DNA of 64,000 bases from Gordionus sp. m RMFG-2023 (taxonomy: Eukaryota; Nematomorpha; Gordioida; Chordodea; Parachordodidae), in contig NC_088779.1 of NCBI RefSeq assembly GCF_954871325.1, forward strand, positions 11,038,846 through 11,102,845, written 5' to 3'. The translations under genes and the position numbers were made by a program. The stretch's first letter is position 1; each line of letters opens with the position of its first letter. Below are positions 34,824 through 47,143 of this stretch, piece after piece. The notes under the pieces were generated by a model that had not been told where the DNA came from, ran no database searches, and saw nothing but the letters and a program-made list of their open reading frames with translations.

Positions 34824-37188
34824 AAAAACAAATATTTTAATTCCTATAAATGAATGTCAGCCTAATTGCTTCAAACAATAGCTATAGCTAAATGTAATAC
34901 AATTCTATGAAGAAGATTTTTTTACCGTCGAAATAATATATTGTCGAATTGTTATAATATTTTAATATATATTTTTAAATATAAATATTTAATACTATTC
35001 AATAATTTTATTCTATTGGGGTAGAAAAAATATAAAAAGTAATACCCCGATCTGCCTCGTTAAAAAATTCATCTTGGGTAATAAAGCAGGGTCTTGAATT
35101 CTTTGTATCACGGGATCTCCTCGATATATTATTAAAATTTTTAAGATCTCTTATGTAGAATAATTATATATCTTATGAAGAACTTTTTAAGATTCATTCT
35201 AAAATTACAAATATTTTAAGATTAGATGAAATCAATGAATTAGGTCATACTCCAGAAAATTTAAGAAAGATTAAAATGAATATGCAAGTTTGGGATTTAA
35301 AAGTGAGAAGTGCATGAGTTGAATTTTAAAAGATAGCAAATGGATATGTTTAAAAAAATAGTGATGATGGCAAGAAGCGAAGCTAAAATTGAAATCTCAG
35401 ATTAAATGGAGAACGAAAAAGAAAAGAGAAAGGCTTGATTAAGATTAGAAATCTGGGACAGAATATTATAACTGTTAGATGCTGAGCAGATAAAACAAAA
35501 AGATTGATTTGAACAGATGTTAGGCATACGTTTTTAGTATTCAATGTCTAACTGTTTTATGCAATGCAGCTCGTTTGTTATTGAAGGTACTATACTAATG
35601 AATAGGAGAGGAAACAGATTATTTCGATGTACTGCGCTATCTAGCGAGTAACAACTTAGATGGTGTGAAAAGAATTAAGGATTAGGCGATAGGCGTTTAA
35701 TTTTAATAGAAAAAGTGGGAAGGGTTAGGTTCCGATATTTTTTTTTAGTGGGCTTTCAATCCAATCAACATTTAGCCAAGTCCTTTAATATGAACAAATA
35801 ATTGAAACAAATGTGGAAATATACTTTTTTTATTATATAAATTCATAATAACCGAAAAAATCGTATTTATGTGCACAATAAAATATTTTTGATTGCATTT
35901 TTATACATTTATATTTGTAATTTAAGCCATAAAAATTAAATCTTATTAGATGAGGGTTTTACATACCTTATTTAAAAATATCATTGTGGATGATATTTTG
36001 TGTGAATGTTTTATCATTTCTAAAATTATTCCTTGCACCTCTGATATCAAAATCAATACTTCATATTATTTTGAGATTTGTTTCTTGGAAATGCTACATA
36101 CAGTTATCCATGGGCAAAGACGGGTTTAGGCAAGAATAAACCTACATAAAGGTTTGCCCTTAACTTTTATTTATTGTAATTACAAACGCTTGAATTATAG
36201 GAAGCTTTCGTCTTTTTTTAATACAACTGATAGTCACTTAGAGCTAGATTTATCCTAGGCATAAAAACTCGTAACTCCATTAGTCCTGCCAATACCGCAG
36301 CATTGATAAAATGATTGTATAAATATTTTATATTAAACTGGTGCCATTACAATGAAACCTTTGTTTGGGCTCAAATCGCTTAAAAGCATAGCAATCCTTT
36401 AATCTCGAGTGTTATCATATGAGGTGGCAAGAGTTTACACATGCAAAAATTTGATTGGAAAATTTAATATATCATTTACAAAGTAGTTTTTCATAATTGT
36501 TTAAAATTTATTCTTAATGAATAAATTATCATTAACAATTTGCGTTAAAAGCGAGTAACAAAAAAATTTGTCGTTGATCTAAAATGAGTCTTATAACCAA
36601 ATAAAAGCACCAATTATTTTAACACCTTTAATATTAAATTTAAAAATAATTTGATATTTAAAAATGCCAAAGGAAATGATGATGAGAATTTGATTCCAAG
36701 AGAAATACTTTGTATTTTGAAATAATGTAACATTTCATGCTTTAATTTGAGTAGTGAGCTACACAAATTAGCTATTTTTTTAATTCCGGATAAGTTTCAA
36801 TTTTTATTAGTAAACATAAATTAATATAACATCAATAATTCTAAATATATGATTATTATGCATTGACCATCAAATTTAGCGTTATATCTATACTAATTAA
36901 ATATTATAATACTATTAATATGATCTAAAAAATTTAAATAAATGAATGAATAAATGTGCAGAAAATAATGTTAAATTATTTTTTTTCCTAAAATCTATAA
37001 ATATATTAATATGTATTAAGTAAGTAATGCACATCTAATTATGTATATTGTCAGTATATAAATAAGTGTGACCCTTGAAGTTAATGTAAAAAATAATAAT
37101 ATTGTTGGCTTCACCTATTTGAAACATTTAACAATACAATCCAAAGAAAAATTATCAACAATTATTTGAGCGTAAATTATTAAGAATA

Positions 37189-37194
37189 TTTATT
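37189..37194 (-). promoter_or_regulatory. Polyadenylation signal of the secreted protein gene
   Basis: AATAAA on the minus strand, 44 nt after the stop codon at 37238. Confidence 0.5.
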
Positions 37195-37237
37195 TAAAGG
37201 GTGATAGACAAAAAAAAATTCACATAATTATAATTTT

Positions 37238-37875
37238 TTATAAGAATTCAGCCCCTTCGATCTGTACATCTGATTGCGGAAAGTGTTCGGGTATCAAATC
37301 AGAACCGATCCTATTTGATGATGGGTTATCGGCTCCCTGGGCTTGATACACTGGTCTGGAGCCGCTATTATAATACAACATTCTCTGAGGTAATATCGGT
37401 GGCAAAGTAATAATTGGTGGCAGAGTTGGAAGTGTGGGTAGCGTAATAGGGGGTAGTGTGGGCAGCGTAATCGGGGGTAACGTGGGTAGCGTAATAGGGG
37501 GTAGCGTGGGTAGCGTAATAGGAGGTAGCGTAAAAGGGGGTATTATTGTTGACATCCCCCCTGGTAGATTGCCAAATGAAATTGGGTATAGCGCTCCACG
37601 GAAGGCGCTCATAGCGTTACCCGAACTGGGGAATCCCCCTTGGTAATTTTTGAAATTACCCATCCTGGGCGAGCCATAACATCCCCCTTTTCCACCATAA
37701 CAACTCTTTTTAATGTTCAGGAGAACCCTTTTACGTATGACTCTAGGCTTTCGCCTGCGGGAAGAGGATTTTTTATAATGCTTTCTGCACTTGCCAAATT
37801 TGGTGTCCCAATAAGAGCAATGCTTTTCGTCTTCGGTAGTAGAGGTCATGGCGGAAGTTGTAGTATCTGGTGAAG
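37238..37875 (-). CDS. Secreted repetitive protein exon 6 (LPPIT repeats, stop)
   Basis: Acceptor TTTAAATTAAG. It encodes SPDTTTSAMTSTTEDEKHCS, basic Cys/Gly segments (SCYGGKGGCYGS), then LPPITLPT four to five times (24-bp DNA unit, plus-strand 37402-37545), a Gly/Ser/Tyr region and the ending QSDVQIEGAEFL. Confidence 0.88.
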
Positions 37876-39323
37876 CTTAATTTAAAGTTAAATAAACAAA
37901 TAATCTCTTTTTCACCCATAAGACAATAACTTTAAAAAAACTGAAACTCATTATAAAATCGATTAAATAGCTATTAATTTAAAATTTATTACCAGATACT
38001 GAATGTGTTGTTGATTCGCTCACCTGGTAATGCTTGCTTTTCTTTTTATGCTTTCTGCTCTTCTTGCTCTTTTTGCTCCTCTTACCTTTTCTGCTCTTCT
38101 TATTTTTTTTGTTCTTTCGCTTCCTTTTCTTTTTATCTTTTTCAAAATGGGATTTGCTGATTTTTTTGATGTAGACTTTTCCGCCTTTGATATTCTTTCT
38201 GAGTACCCATTCCTTTACATCTACATCACCTTTCTCAACATCTGCTTCCGTTGTTATTACACTGGCTTCTGTGGTTTCTGTTGAATTTTTCCCTGTCTTT
38301 GAATAGCCGCTTTTTTTATACTCGCGATCCCTTATCCCGCCTTTATTTGAATAACCGCCCTTACCGCCTTTTTTTATGGATTCTTTGTAGTAATAGAATG
38401 CATCCTAAATGACAATAAAATGGTTAAAAATTATTTTATATTTCTGTTTAAAATTTTGAGATATTTTTAAGTTATTGTTTTGAAATTGATACAAGCACTG
38501 TCGCAAAAATATTGCTTTACACAATCTTTATATGGACAAGTCTTGATTACATAAATGATAATTAACACTATTAAAAACGTTATATTTAATATTAATTCCA
38601 TACTGTGGTTGCTTCTGCTGTGGTAGTTGTCGGGGCGGAGGTAGAAGTAGAGGGTTCATTTGTGGTTGAGTCTTCTCCGCTGCTTTTAATTTTTAAAACT
38701 TTAAAATTGCACTTCAATTTTCCAGCTAGGCAATCGGAGACTGTATTTTAAATTAAAATGAGAATTAAATTTATATACGAGATACAATAACGAGTAGAAT
38801 CAAAATCAGGTTTTCAAAATTTTTAATGATTTTAAAAAATATAATACCTATAGCACAAATTTGTAAATATTTTTATTACTTGTTCCTTTAACTCCTGATT
38901 CTTTTTTACCACTACCACCATGCTTAAATCCATATGAAGACTGATAAGATTGGGGTTGGAGGTTATAAGATTGAGGTTGAGGATTATAAGATTGGGGTTG
39001 CGATTGATAAGATGATTGAGATTCTTAAATTTATATAAATGTTAAAATATAATATTACCATTATAATCGGTTCATATAATATAAAATTATAATTTATAAA
39101 AATGTTAATTATAATTTTACGGTATCCTCCTTTGCCATAATAATAGTCCAAATTTTTTGAATAGATAGCCGATAAATAAGCTACCTAAATTTTTGATTTT
39201 TTTATAAAAATGATTTTATAAAAATATAATTTAATTGGAATAGATATCTGATTCAATTTGAAATAAAATTTTAATCAAAGCTAAATTTTATACCGTAAAG
39301 ATTAACAGGTAGCTCAATTGCAT
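37238..39323 (-). CDS. Secreted basic, repetitive, low-complexity protein (6 exons, complete)
   Basis: Exons from 5' to 3' on the minus strand: 39323-39294, 39184-39121, 39023-38880, 38740-38604, 38404-37993, 37875-37238. Total 1425 nt, 474 residues plus stop; all five junctions keep phase and have GT-AG ends. Residues 1-18 form a signal peptide split by the first intron (MQLSYLLIFT|VAYLSAIY). Then come a Tyr/Gly stretch (DYYYGKGGY), Gln-Ser-Tyr repeats (33-60), a Thr/Ser stretch, a GGKGGY region (137-165), a Lys/Arg block (214-251), a Cys-containing basic segment and an LPPITLPT repeat (about 378-422). The composition suggests an extracellular structural, adhesive or mineral/chitin-binding role, but this is inference; I recognise no family. 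AATAAA lies 44 nt after the stop. Confidence 0.85.
37402..37545. repeat. 24-bp coding minisatellite
   Basis: On the plus strand GGGTAGCGTAATAGGGGGTA-type units repeat about five times. In the minus-strand frame they encode LPPITLPT. Confidence 0.85.
37993..38404 (-). CDS. Secreted repetitive protein exon 5 (Lys-rich)
   Basis: Acceptor CATTTAG; starts DAFYYYKESIKKGGKGGYSN. The C-terminal half is a Lys/Arg/Ser block (KDKKKRKRKNKKNKKSRKGK). Donor TCTG|GTAATA at 37992 keeps phase; an alternative donor CAG|GTGAGC at 38023 would not. Confidence 0.82.
38604..38740 (-). CDS. Secreted repetitive protein exon 4 (Thr/Ser-rich)
   Basis: Acceptor AAATACAG, donor ACA|GTATGG, 137 nt. It reads SDCLAGKLKCNFKVLKIKSS and then a Thr/Ser/Ala-rich tract that could be O-glycosylated. 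Two cysteines. Confidence 0.8.
38880..39023 (-). CDS. Secreted repetitive protein exon 3 (Gln-Ser-Tyr repeats)
   Basis: 144 nt, donor GTAATA. Repeats of the type QPQSYN, then QSSYGFKHGGSGKKESGVK. A short minisatellite in DNA (ATAAGATTG GGGTTG type on the plus strand). Confidence 0.8.
39121..39184 (-). CDS. Secreted repetitive protein exon 2
   Basis: Acceptor AAATTTAG, then VAYLSAIYSKNLDYYYGKGG Y, and donor GTAAAA. 64 nt, phase 0 to 1. It completes the signal peptide. Confidence 0.8.
39294..39323 (-). CDS. Secreted repetitive protein exon 1 (start and signal peptide)
   Basis: ATG at 39323-39321, reading MQLSYLLIFT, then donor GTATAA, phase 0. Chosen because it joins the next exon in phase and completes a hydrophobic signal sequence. 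Confidence 0.75.
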
Positions 39324-42227
39324 TTTTCGTCACTCTCCTTTATTCAGAAAACCCTAATAAATAAAATTTTATTTGAAAACATGATCATCTTACAATGTAT
39401 AATATAAGAGGGGGGGAAAGGGACTAAGAGAGATAAGGGAGTATTTCAAAGAAACATAGTAATTTTCCCATTTAGAATTTAAATTTGAGTTTTTGGTTTG
39501 AAGGAAAGGAATTCGTTTAGTCTTTATTGATTTTCTTACCCAATTGATTTAAAAGTTTTAGGGATTGGGGACCGTAGTTCCCCAAAATATTAAAGAGTAG
39601 ATAAAAAATAAAATAAATATAATAGGGGCCTATATTTATTGCATTTTTAAATTTCTTATATTTTACAACATATTTTTTTTTAAAGTTTGATTATATACAA
39701 TATTTTATAACGAATTTAAAAATCTTGATAACACAAAAAAAATATTTATAATGTTATGAATAATTAAGCAACTATATATTATTTCATCGACTTTCCATAA
39801 ATTTATTTGATGAATTCTCTAAAATATTTTCTAATTGAGCCAATAAAAGTGGCTTTTTAAGCATGCCAATATATACTTAGAAATACATTATCATAAATAA
39901 AGAAAGTCGATGAAAAGTTATATTAGTGGTTTACTTGTGAACATATATACTTCTAAAACCTTTAAATTTTTTTTATTATTAGAGAATAATCAGATTTTCC
40001 TAATCCAAGATAGATTCGAGATTATTTTTTTTTTGAATATAAATTTTTTTTTAAGTAAAAGTAAATTTAAAATTTGTTTCAAAAAAAACTTTTTAATGAA
40101 TCTTTTTTATATATTTTTTAAAAATAAAATTAAACAATATTATTTTAAAATTAAATCATAACTTCATGAATAAAATTACTTATTTTATTACTTTTTAAAA
40201 TAAAAAAATATTTATAACTAATATAAAAAAAAATGATACTCTATTTTATAAATTATGCGATAAATTAAAATTATCTTTCCTCATATTGGTTCAAGCTGTT
40301 GTCAATCGTAGAAATTTCAACCAAGAGATATAAAAGAGGACATCAAATATATTATTTAGTTGAAATTATGGTATATTACATATCAAATGTCATGAATGAC
40401 ATTCTTTTTTTAAATAAAGGTATATATTATAAATGATAATAAAGTTTAATTCGATTCTTTAGATAAGAAAATAAAGTGAATACACGTATAAAGAGGTTAA
40501 AAATTATTGTTATGGGGCATATGAAAGGGATTTTTAATGTATATATAAAATCATAAATTTATTGTCATAGATATTCTTAAAATTTACAAGTTTTTTATAT
40601 TTTATTTTTTTGTGGATAAAAATAAATTTTAAAAAAGTTGGTAACATACAGTGGTAGGTAGGTCATTCAATGTTTTAAGTAAGGCTTATAATTTTATTTT
40701 ATATCTTGTCAAGTTATTAGATATATTTTGTCTATTGAGCTCACACAAATGGCTAAGTGATTAAATTATTAATCAAGAAAAACCTTGGCTCAAGTTCACA
40801 TACAAAATATTATATTTTGTGTTAAGCAATCGAAATACTATTTAAAATAAGTCAATTAAATATAAGTATTTTTTTTGAAAAAAATATTCGCTTATCTATT
40901 TATTTTGATATACTCTCAAAAAGCAAATTAATAATTAATTGTTAATGAATGAAATAAGTGTTTGACTAATTATTTGATCTAAATACTACCAAAATAAACA
41001 ACAACGAATTAATTAGCTTAGATAGGCTTTTGCTTGAGGAAGTTGTAAAACAAGTTAGCGGAGACCAAAGCTATAAAGTGGTGTTTTGCTCTTTTAAAAT
41101 TTTATTTATTTTTATAAAATTGAATTAATTATATCATTAGGATAGCCTTACCATTAGACTACAAAATAAAATAAAAACCAGGGTTTTTTTAAAACTCTTT
41201 ATTCTGTTGATGCTATTAAACGTCGTGCTTTTTACTATTTAATAATGACCCTGGGTAAAATGGCATTACTCTTCAGGGATAAGCAAGAAATCAAATTTAA
41301 CCCATAAAACCCAAAATTTTTATTTTTATTATTATAATTAACATATAAATTTAACAAATTATAAATATTTTAAAAAAAAAAATTAGTCCTCATAATAAAG
41401 ACTCAAATATAACAAATAATTTTTGGCCCGAATACGATGCCCATTTGGGACAATTAGTGCATAGAGGAGACTGCCCCTTGAAAAACCATTAATCACTTTA
41501 TATTCAATTTGACTAGAATAAATTTTATCCTGATATAGCTTTTCATCTATAAGCAAAAAATCTTTTAAAATAGTTAATTATTAAAAAGAAATAAAATTTT
41601 CGGATTTTTTTAAAACGTTTTTTTTTCAACATGGGCTTATATCTCTACAAATTTTCCCCTCACCCCCCCCCCCCCCATTTCAAAGAAATTTTTTGCCTAC
41701 CCCTAAATATTTAACAAAAATAAGAATAAACTATCAAAAATAGCTTAAAAATAAAGGTTTGGCAGTAATTCCATAATTACAATTCCTTTCTTATAATTAG
41801 CAGCTTTACTTTAAAAAAAAGAAATTTGTAATTACAATTAATTTTTTAAGCATGTAATTAGAAAGTAGTTGTGATTCATAATTCCTTTTCTTATTTATTT
41901 TATTTTATGGAAAAAGCTTAATAATTGCAATCATTTCATTTTTTATATGTTAAGACATAATTGTAATATTTCATTCATATCTAGGGCAGAAACATGAGTG
42001 ATTCTTCTAACTTTTACCTAGAACTCTGACAACAACTCCGATAATTTCTCCTCAAAAAAAATTTATTCAATAAAAATGCTTCTATAAATTGACATTTTGA
42101 AAGTTTTAATTTTATTTTTAAATTTTTAATATTGGAAGAGTTTGACTAACTGTAAATACCTAAGTAAACTGAAAATTCTGCTTATAATTAAAATAGTAAT
42201 TATTTATAATAATAAGTCATATATTAA
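39324..42227. other. AT-rich, no feature seen
   Basis: Several AT-driven open frames (for example 39910-40161, almost all Phe/Ile/Lys/Asn) have the composition expected of chance. A C15 tract stands at 41666. I see no exon chain or repeat with ends. Confidence 0.5.
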
Positions 42228-42829
42228 AAATGAGTGTAAATTTTAAAAATATCGATGGCTCTAAAAAGAGCTTATAGTAAAAATGTACCTAAAAAGCATG
42301 TATAATTATGTTTGAAAATTTCTAATTGTATTTTTTGATTTAGGAAGATTGACTCGCGTTTTTCATTTGTTATGTTAAAAATTTTACGTGCTAAAATTTT
42401 TAAAAATGAATAGTTGATTGGGAGAAATTACCATTAGTTGAGATGACTATGGATTGAAAAATGAAATTATTTAATATTGAGTATTTATTGATTTTTTTAT
42501 TTTCGCTATTAGTAAGAGGATTTGAATTAATCGATGAGGGAAAGGAAGAGACACAGGTAGCGTCCCAAATTAGGTATTTCCCATTGGACCATGGGATGCA
42601 GGTTAAACCGTCAGGTCTGAGACCATCTTGTAGAGAGAGGTTTGTAGGTTCTAGAATGTTAGGAATTTTAGCTTTATTGAGAGCGTTATGGATGATTTTA
42701 TTTATTGCTTTATGCCGGAGGTGGCGACCTTGGCTACGGGAGCAGTTTAGATTATACATGCTTTTTAGGTACATTTTTACTATAAGCTCTTTTTAGAGCC
42801 ATCGATATTTTTAAAATTTACACTCATTT
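42228..42829 (-). mobile_element. Transposon-derived ORF fragment between 79-bp inverted repeats
   Basis: Perfect 79-bp inverted repeats (42228-42306 and 42751-42829) flank a minus-strand ORF at 42400-42774. The ORF reads RHKAINKIIHNALNKAKIP, EPTNLSLQDGLRPDGLTCIP and WSNGKYLIWDATCVSS. The pattern (EPxxLxxxDGxRPDGxTxxPWxxGxxLxWDATC) is a conserved module found as the C-terminal part of many LINE-like or orphan repeat ORFs in arthropods, molluscs and cnidarians; its DG..PD..WD residues resemble a nuclease fold (inference). The start codon lies inside the right inverted repeat. Only about 600 bp, so it is a fragment or a processed hairpin rather than a whole element. Confidence 0.7.
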
Positions 42830-44137
42830 CTATAAGTTGTCAATAAAAAAATAAAAATGATAAAGCCACAACTGCTTGTGCACTCTATGATTAATTCGTA
42901 AAGGGTCACAACGTAATTTCTTAAAACCTATAAAGTTAAATTTGAATATTAACTTTTTATTCTTTATCTTGTTCTATTAGTGAAAACATTCTTACATAAT
43001 TTAATCATTAAAAATTTATTCATAATCATCAAAAGCAAATATTCAATAAACTTTACCAGAATTTAATTCATAGGCATCTAAAATAAGTCATCAAGTGGCT
43101 AAGGATTTAATTGTAAATTTTGTCATAAAAAGTCGGGAGCATTGTTATCTTGATCAGCACCCTGTAGAAAAATTATTAAGCTTTGTAAATTTTCTAGTAC
43201 ACATTTAAATAATGAATTGTTTGAAAACTAAATAATTTTTTTTTAAAGTTATACTTTATTAAACATTAGTTAAAAATTTATTCAATATCCTTTGATTAGT
43301 GTAGAAAGGGAGATTCAAATGTTATGTCCATAATAACTATTTATATTGAGACATCATACATGATATTCTATTTTGTAACCCAGAATTTGATTGCATTTAA
43401 TAAAATCATATATGAATATAATGTTATGATAATTTATCTAATATTTCTTTATATTTTTCACATGAGTCTTTTTAACAAGGAATAAAATATTTATTATAAG
43501 GTATATAATATGGTTTTCGATAATTTTTAAGAATTTTATCAAACCCTACTTTAATTTTTAATTTTACGATAAAAGGAATGTAATTATGTAATTATACTCT
43601 AGGAAAGTACCATTACGTGTGCTTTTAGATATGGAATTAGTTAATAATATATTATTTTATAAGTAATTTTGATTAAGAACTTTTGAATAATTATGCCCAT
43701 CTCTGATAAAAACTATAAATCCTATCCTCCATCCATCCTTATTTCTTCATATCTCTTTCACTCTTATTATATTTCAATGGTTATGTTGCGTCATATACCG
43801 ATTGCCAGATCTACCACATTGACTAATAGACTGTCATATTTTTTTAAAGTCTAAATCTACCCTACTCAACTACCAAATTTTTTTGAAATTTCCAAAAACG
43901 CCCCAAAATCGATCAACTTTAAATTTTTTCTCCCCATAATTTTCGATTTTTTTTTATAAAAATAATTAAAATCTAGTATTATTCACATTTATTTAAAATG
44001 GATCGATCTGTAAATTTTTCTAAATTTATTTGGTAGTTTAAAAAGTTGATCTTTTTGATCTGTCTGGGTATGTTGTCAATTTCTTCTATTTTTGATTGTC
44101 CCCTCCCATTTCTGAAAATAGAGTGTTGCTTCTAATT

Positions 44138-44209
44138 AAAGGATAATTTATCAAAAATAGCAATTGAAATGACAAAGGATAATTTATCAAAAATAGCAAT
44201 TGAAATGAC
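44138..44209. repeat. 36-bp tandem duplication
   Basis: AAAGGATAATTTATCAAAAA plus sixteen bases is repeated twice without a difference, so it is recent. Confidence 0.9.
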
Positions 44210-46988
44210 ACTGCAGAGGATTTTATGGAACGTACCAAATTGATCACTTCAATATAAGGAAGATAATGAAGATATGATATCGTTTCGACCATTTTGATAA
44301 TCTTTATGAACTTACCGCAAAATATAAACCTTGGCTGATATTTTGAAAAAAGATGAGATATTTAAATTTGAATATACCAATACATCTTGGTCAAGACACC
44401 TAATGGCGGCTTTCCACTATTCTTTCGATCGACATTTCGTTGTTCACTTGAAGAATTTAAATTTCTTTAGGTTTGACCCTATATTAAAGTCGTAATTGAT
44501 TATATTTTTGATTCATACCTTGTTTAAATAAATTTCATATATAATATTTGAATTGTAGTAATTTTTATTAGTGCCTTTTCTTTGCTTTTTTTTCGAATGT
44601 TTGCCACCTAATAGGCTCTATATTTGAAAAATTATTTCTTTTTTTTCAATGAGACATAAAAGTGTTTGCTAAAATATTTTAAAGCTGGCAGAAAAAAAAT
44701 GTATTATTGAAATGATAAAAGTAGCTAATTTTATATAAGGAAATAAATATCACATTATCTCATAAATCTCTGCTTTCCACAATGCGTAAAGTAAATAAAA
44801 TTAATATAATAAAAAAGATATCTCGAAAAATTTCTAAACATTTTATTTGTTTATGAATGCGGCAAGTAAACTAGTTTTTGTTTAATATTTTCAAAATGAC
44901 CTATTTTTAGCTAACATCTTCACCCTTTTATAGAACATTCTACTCTTCAAAATTTACAGGAGGGTCTTTAAATTGTGCTCGAGCTCCTGCGTATCCCTTC
45001 TGTGACTCAACTGGGAATAACGTCATTTAAAATGATTTCCCCTCCAGAACGATTATTACAAATATAATAGGTAAGAATTTAGTGGATAAATTTAAAGACC
45101 GAAAATCCACTTATAATATTGAGAATCGTTATCTTTGGAATTTCTTAATTCACAAATTGACTATTTTACCCCCCCCCCCCCGTTATACCACAGGGGTAGT
45201 GATACAGCCTAAATATTGGAACTATTCTAGAGAAGCTAAAAGCTCCCAATAAGTTCATTTGGTAGCTTCAACATTGAAAATAATAAATATTATAAAATTC
45301 ATGATTTGCATTAAAACAATAAATACTAAATAAAGAAAGTTAGTTGGCTTTTGATCAATATCTTTTCTGAATGCAGAGCTTCCATCACAAATGAACATAT
45401 GGTATAAGTACATAAATATATCATTTGACCATTTGAAACAATTATCCCCCTTTTACCCAACCTGCCAGCCATATGGTTCCAGTCTCTCTTATTGGAATGC
45501 AGAATTTTAAATTAATTGACTAACTAAATAAAGGATTTAATTCACTATTTAAATTTTTTTGAACAAATGTCGATTTTTATGATTAATTATTTTATCTTAT
45601 CGTACATTATATGATTTTTTAAAAATTTACAAGAGGCTTATTGTTACTATATATTTTTAAAACTTGATTTTTAGGTTAAAGGGTCATTAAATTAATGCGT
45701 TTTTTTTGTTCGAAAAAATTTCCCATCAAATAAAATGTTATGTGAATTCATCACCACAATATATAATAATCTGGTATTATTATATACATCTAAATAGGAG
45801 TAAATAATTATTTATTTACACTCGGGTGAATTTGCCAAATTCTATTTACTAAAGTATTAAAATTGGCTTAAAAAACCCCTTAACAAGAATTATAGTAATA
45901 TTATACTATATTAACACATGTAGGTATGCTTCAAATCAGATTTATTTAAGTGAGTGTGAAAATAAAAATGACAATAGTCATTTTTATATTTATCCATCAA
46001 CTTGACCTTGATCTACCGACAGTACCATTCACCAAATTAAATATATATAATAATTTACAAATTTATATATTATGTATTCATATTATTATTCATTTCTTTT
46101 TTAAATTTATTACCATTTTTTATTTTTAGTTTCTTAGAAAAAATATTACTAAGTATAATATTATTCTTAATTATTATATAATCAAATTAAAAGCTACAAA
46201 GAATTAAACATTTTAAAGGGAAAAAAAAATTAATTTTAGATAATTATATCAATATTTTTATCTCTCTTCTCAACGAGGTTTTTTTTTAGAAAAATTAGTT
46301 AAATTACTAATTGATTTTTCTCTTAATTACAGGTCACTATAGCTATTATGATGCAAAATTTTAGAAATGTAACAGAGCTTAAAACGTCATTTATAAGAAA
46401 AAGAATTTAAAATTACTTATAATCATTTTCCTCTAGGTAATGGCCAGGAATCTTTTACGAATCAATTGTAACGTCTGATTTCAAAGTTAATTTTTTTTTG
46501 TTAGATCAAAGAGACCTGCAAATTGTATTTAGGGTTCTTGGCTGGAAAGTTTGATTATATAATTTTCGCCTCTTTTTCAAATTAACAGTTTTTTAATTCA
46601 AGTTAGATAAGAATATATTTGTAATTTTTCTTTCTCGACAATAAGGGCCATAATTATTATTGGAGGGGAAAAAATATGTATGCAAGCCAGTATATGTCTT
46701 TGCTTATATCCCAGGAAGTTAAAGTATGTCGTGAATTATTTATAATTAAGTGTGTAGGTGTGAAGGAACATCTACTTTATATTATAAATTTTGGATGATT
46801 ATATTAATTTTTTTGTGCCTTATATTATATATCTGTACCTGTTGACGAGACAATGGAATATCTCGTCCTAAATCGACTATTTTAGTATTTATTAAGGCAC
46901 ATCTAAGATATTTAACCTAATTTTAAATTTTTTCAACAAAAATTTCTATGAAGGAGAACTTTTCCCCATGCCCTCTCCCACTGCCTAC

Positions 46989-47143
46989 ACGCCTGTCTTT
47001 GACAGCAAGCTGAGATAAGCCTAGCCTGATAACACTAGCATATCTTAATTTCTTCTTTGTCAAAAGTTCTTTATTAAGCAAACTTGAATAAGTTTCACCA
47101 TTCGTGACATAAAAAAAAGTTGGCACACTACTTAACTGCATTG
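46989..47143 (-). CDS. Possible internal exon, unknown protein
   Basis: On the minus strand a good acceptor (CTATTTTCAAG) is followed by an open frame MQLSSVPTFFYVTNGETYSS, LLNKELLTKKKLRYASVIRL, GLSQLAVKDRR, then a possible donor CGT|GTAGGC. Composition is protein-like, not AT-driven. No partner exon was found on either side. Confidence 0.3.

Larger units (their letters stand above)
33189..37190. other. AT-rich stretch with weak coding hints only
   Basis: I see no confident gene. Noted: a short ORF 33586-33726 (MQAQLRYKEVAPLPSHEFF), a possible terminal exon at 34708-34823, a C13 tract at 34464 next to a hAT-like end, and a second copy of the 2905 palindromic MITE at about 34208-34290. Between 35090 and 35330 a broken open stretch (EINELGHTPENLRKIKMNMQ) has no recognised family. 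Confidence 0.45.

Noticed and set aside
33520-35680. Direct similarity between AGAGAGGAAAACGATC near 33525 and AGGAGAGGAAACAGAT near 35603, as element ends
   Set aside because: Similarity is short and the alignment fails beyond about 30 bp; no flanking duplication.
37434-37873. Plus-strand open frames opposite the secreted protein gene
   Set aside because: They are antisense shadows of the repeat and Lys-rich exons; the minus-strand exon chain explains the DNA in full.
38030-38284. Plus-strand open frame with Leu/Phe-rich, membrane-like translation
   Set aside because: It is the antisense of the Lys/Arg block of exon 5; poly-Lys codons read as Phe/Leu on the other strand.
39910-40161. Plus-strand open frame of 83 codons
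   Set aside because: Almost only Phe, Ile, Lys, Asn and Leu; expected by chance in DNA this AT-rich.
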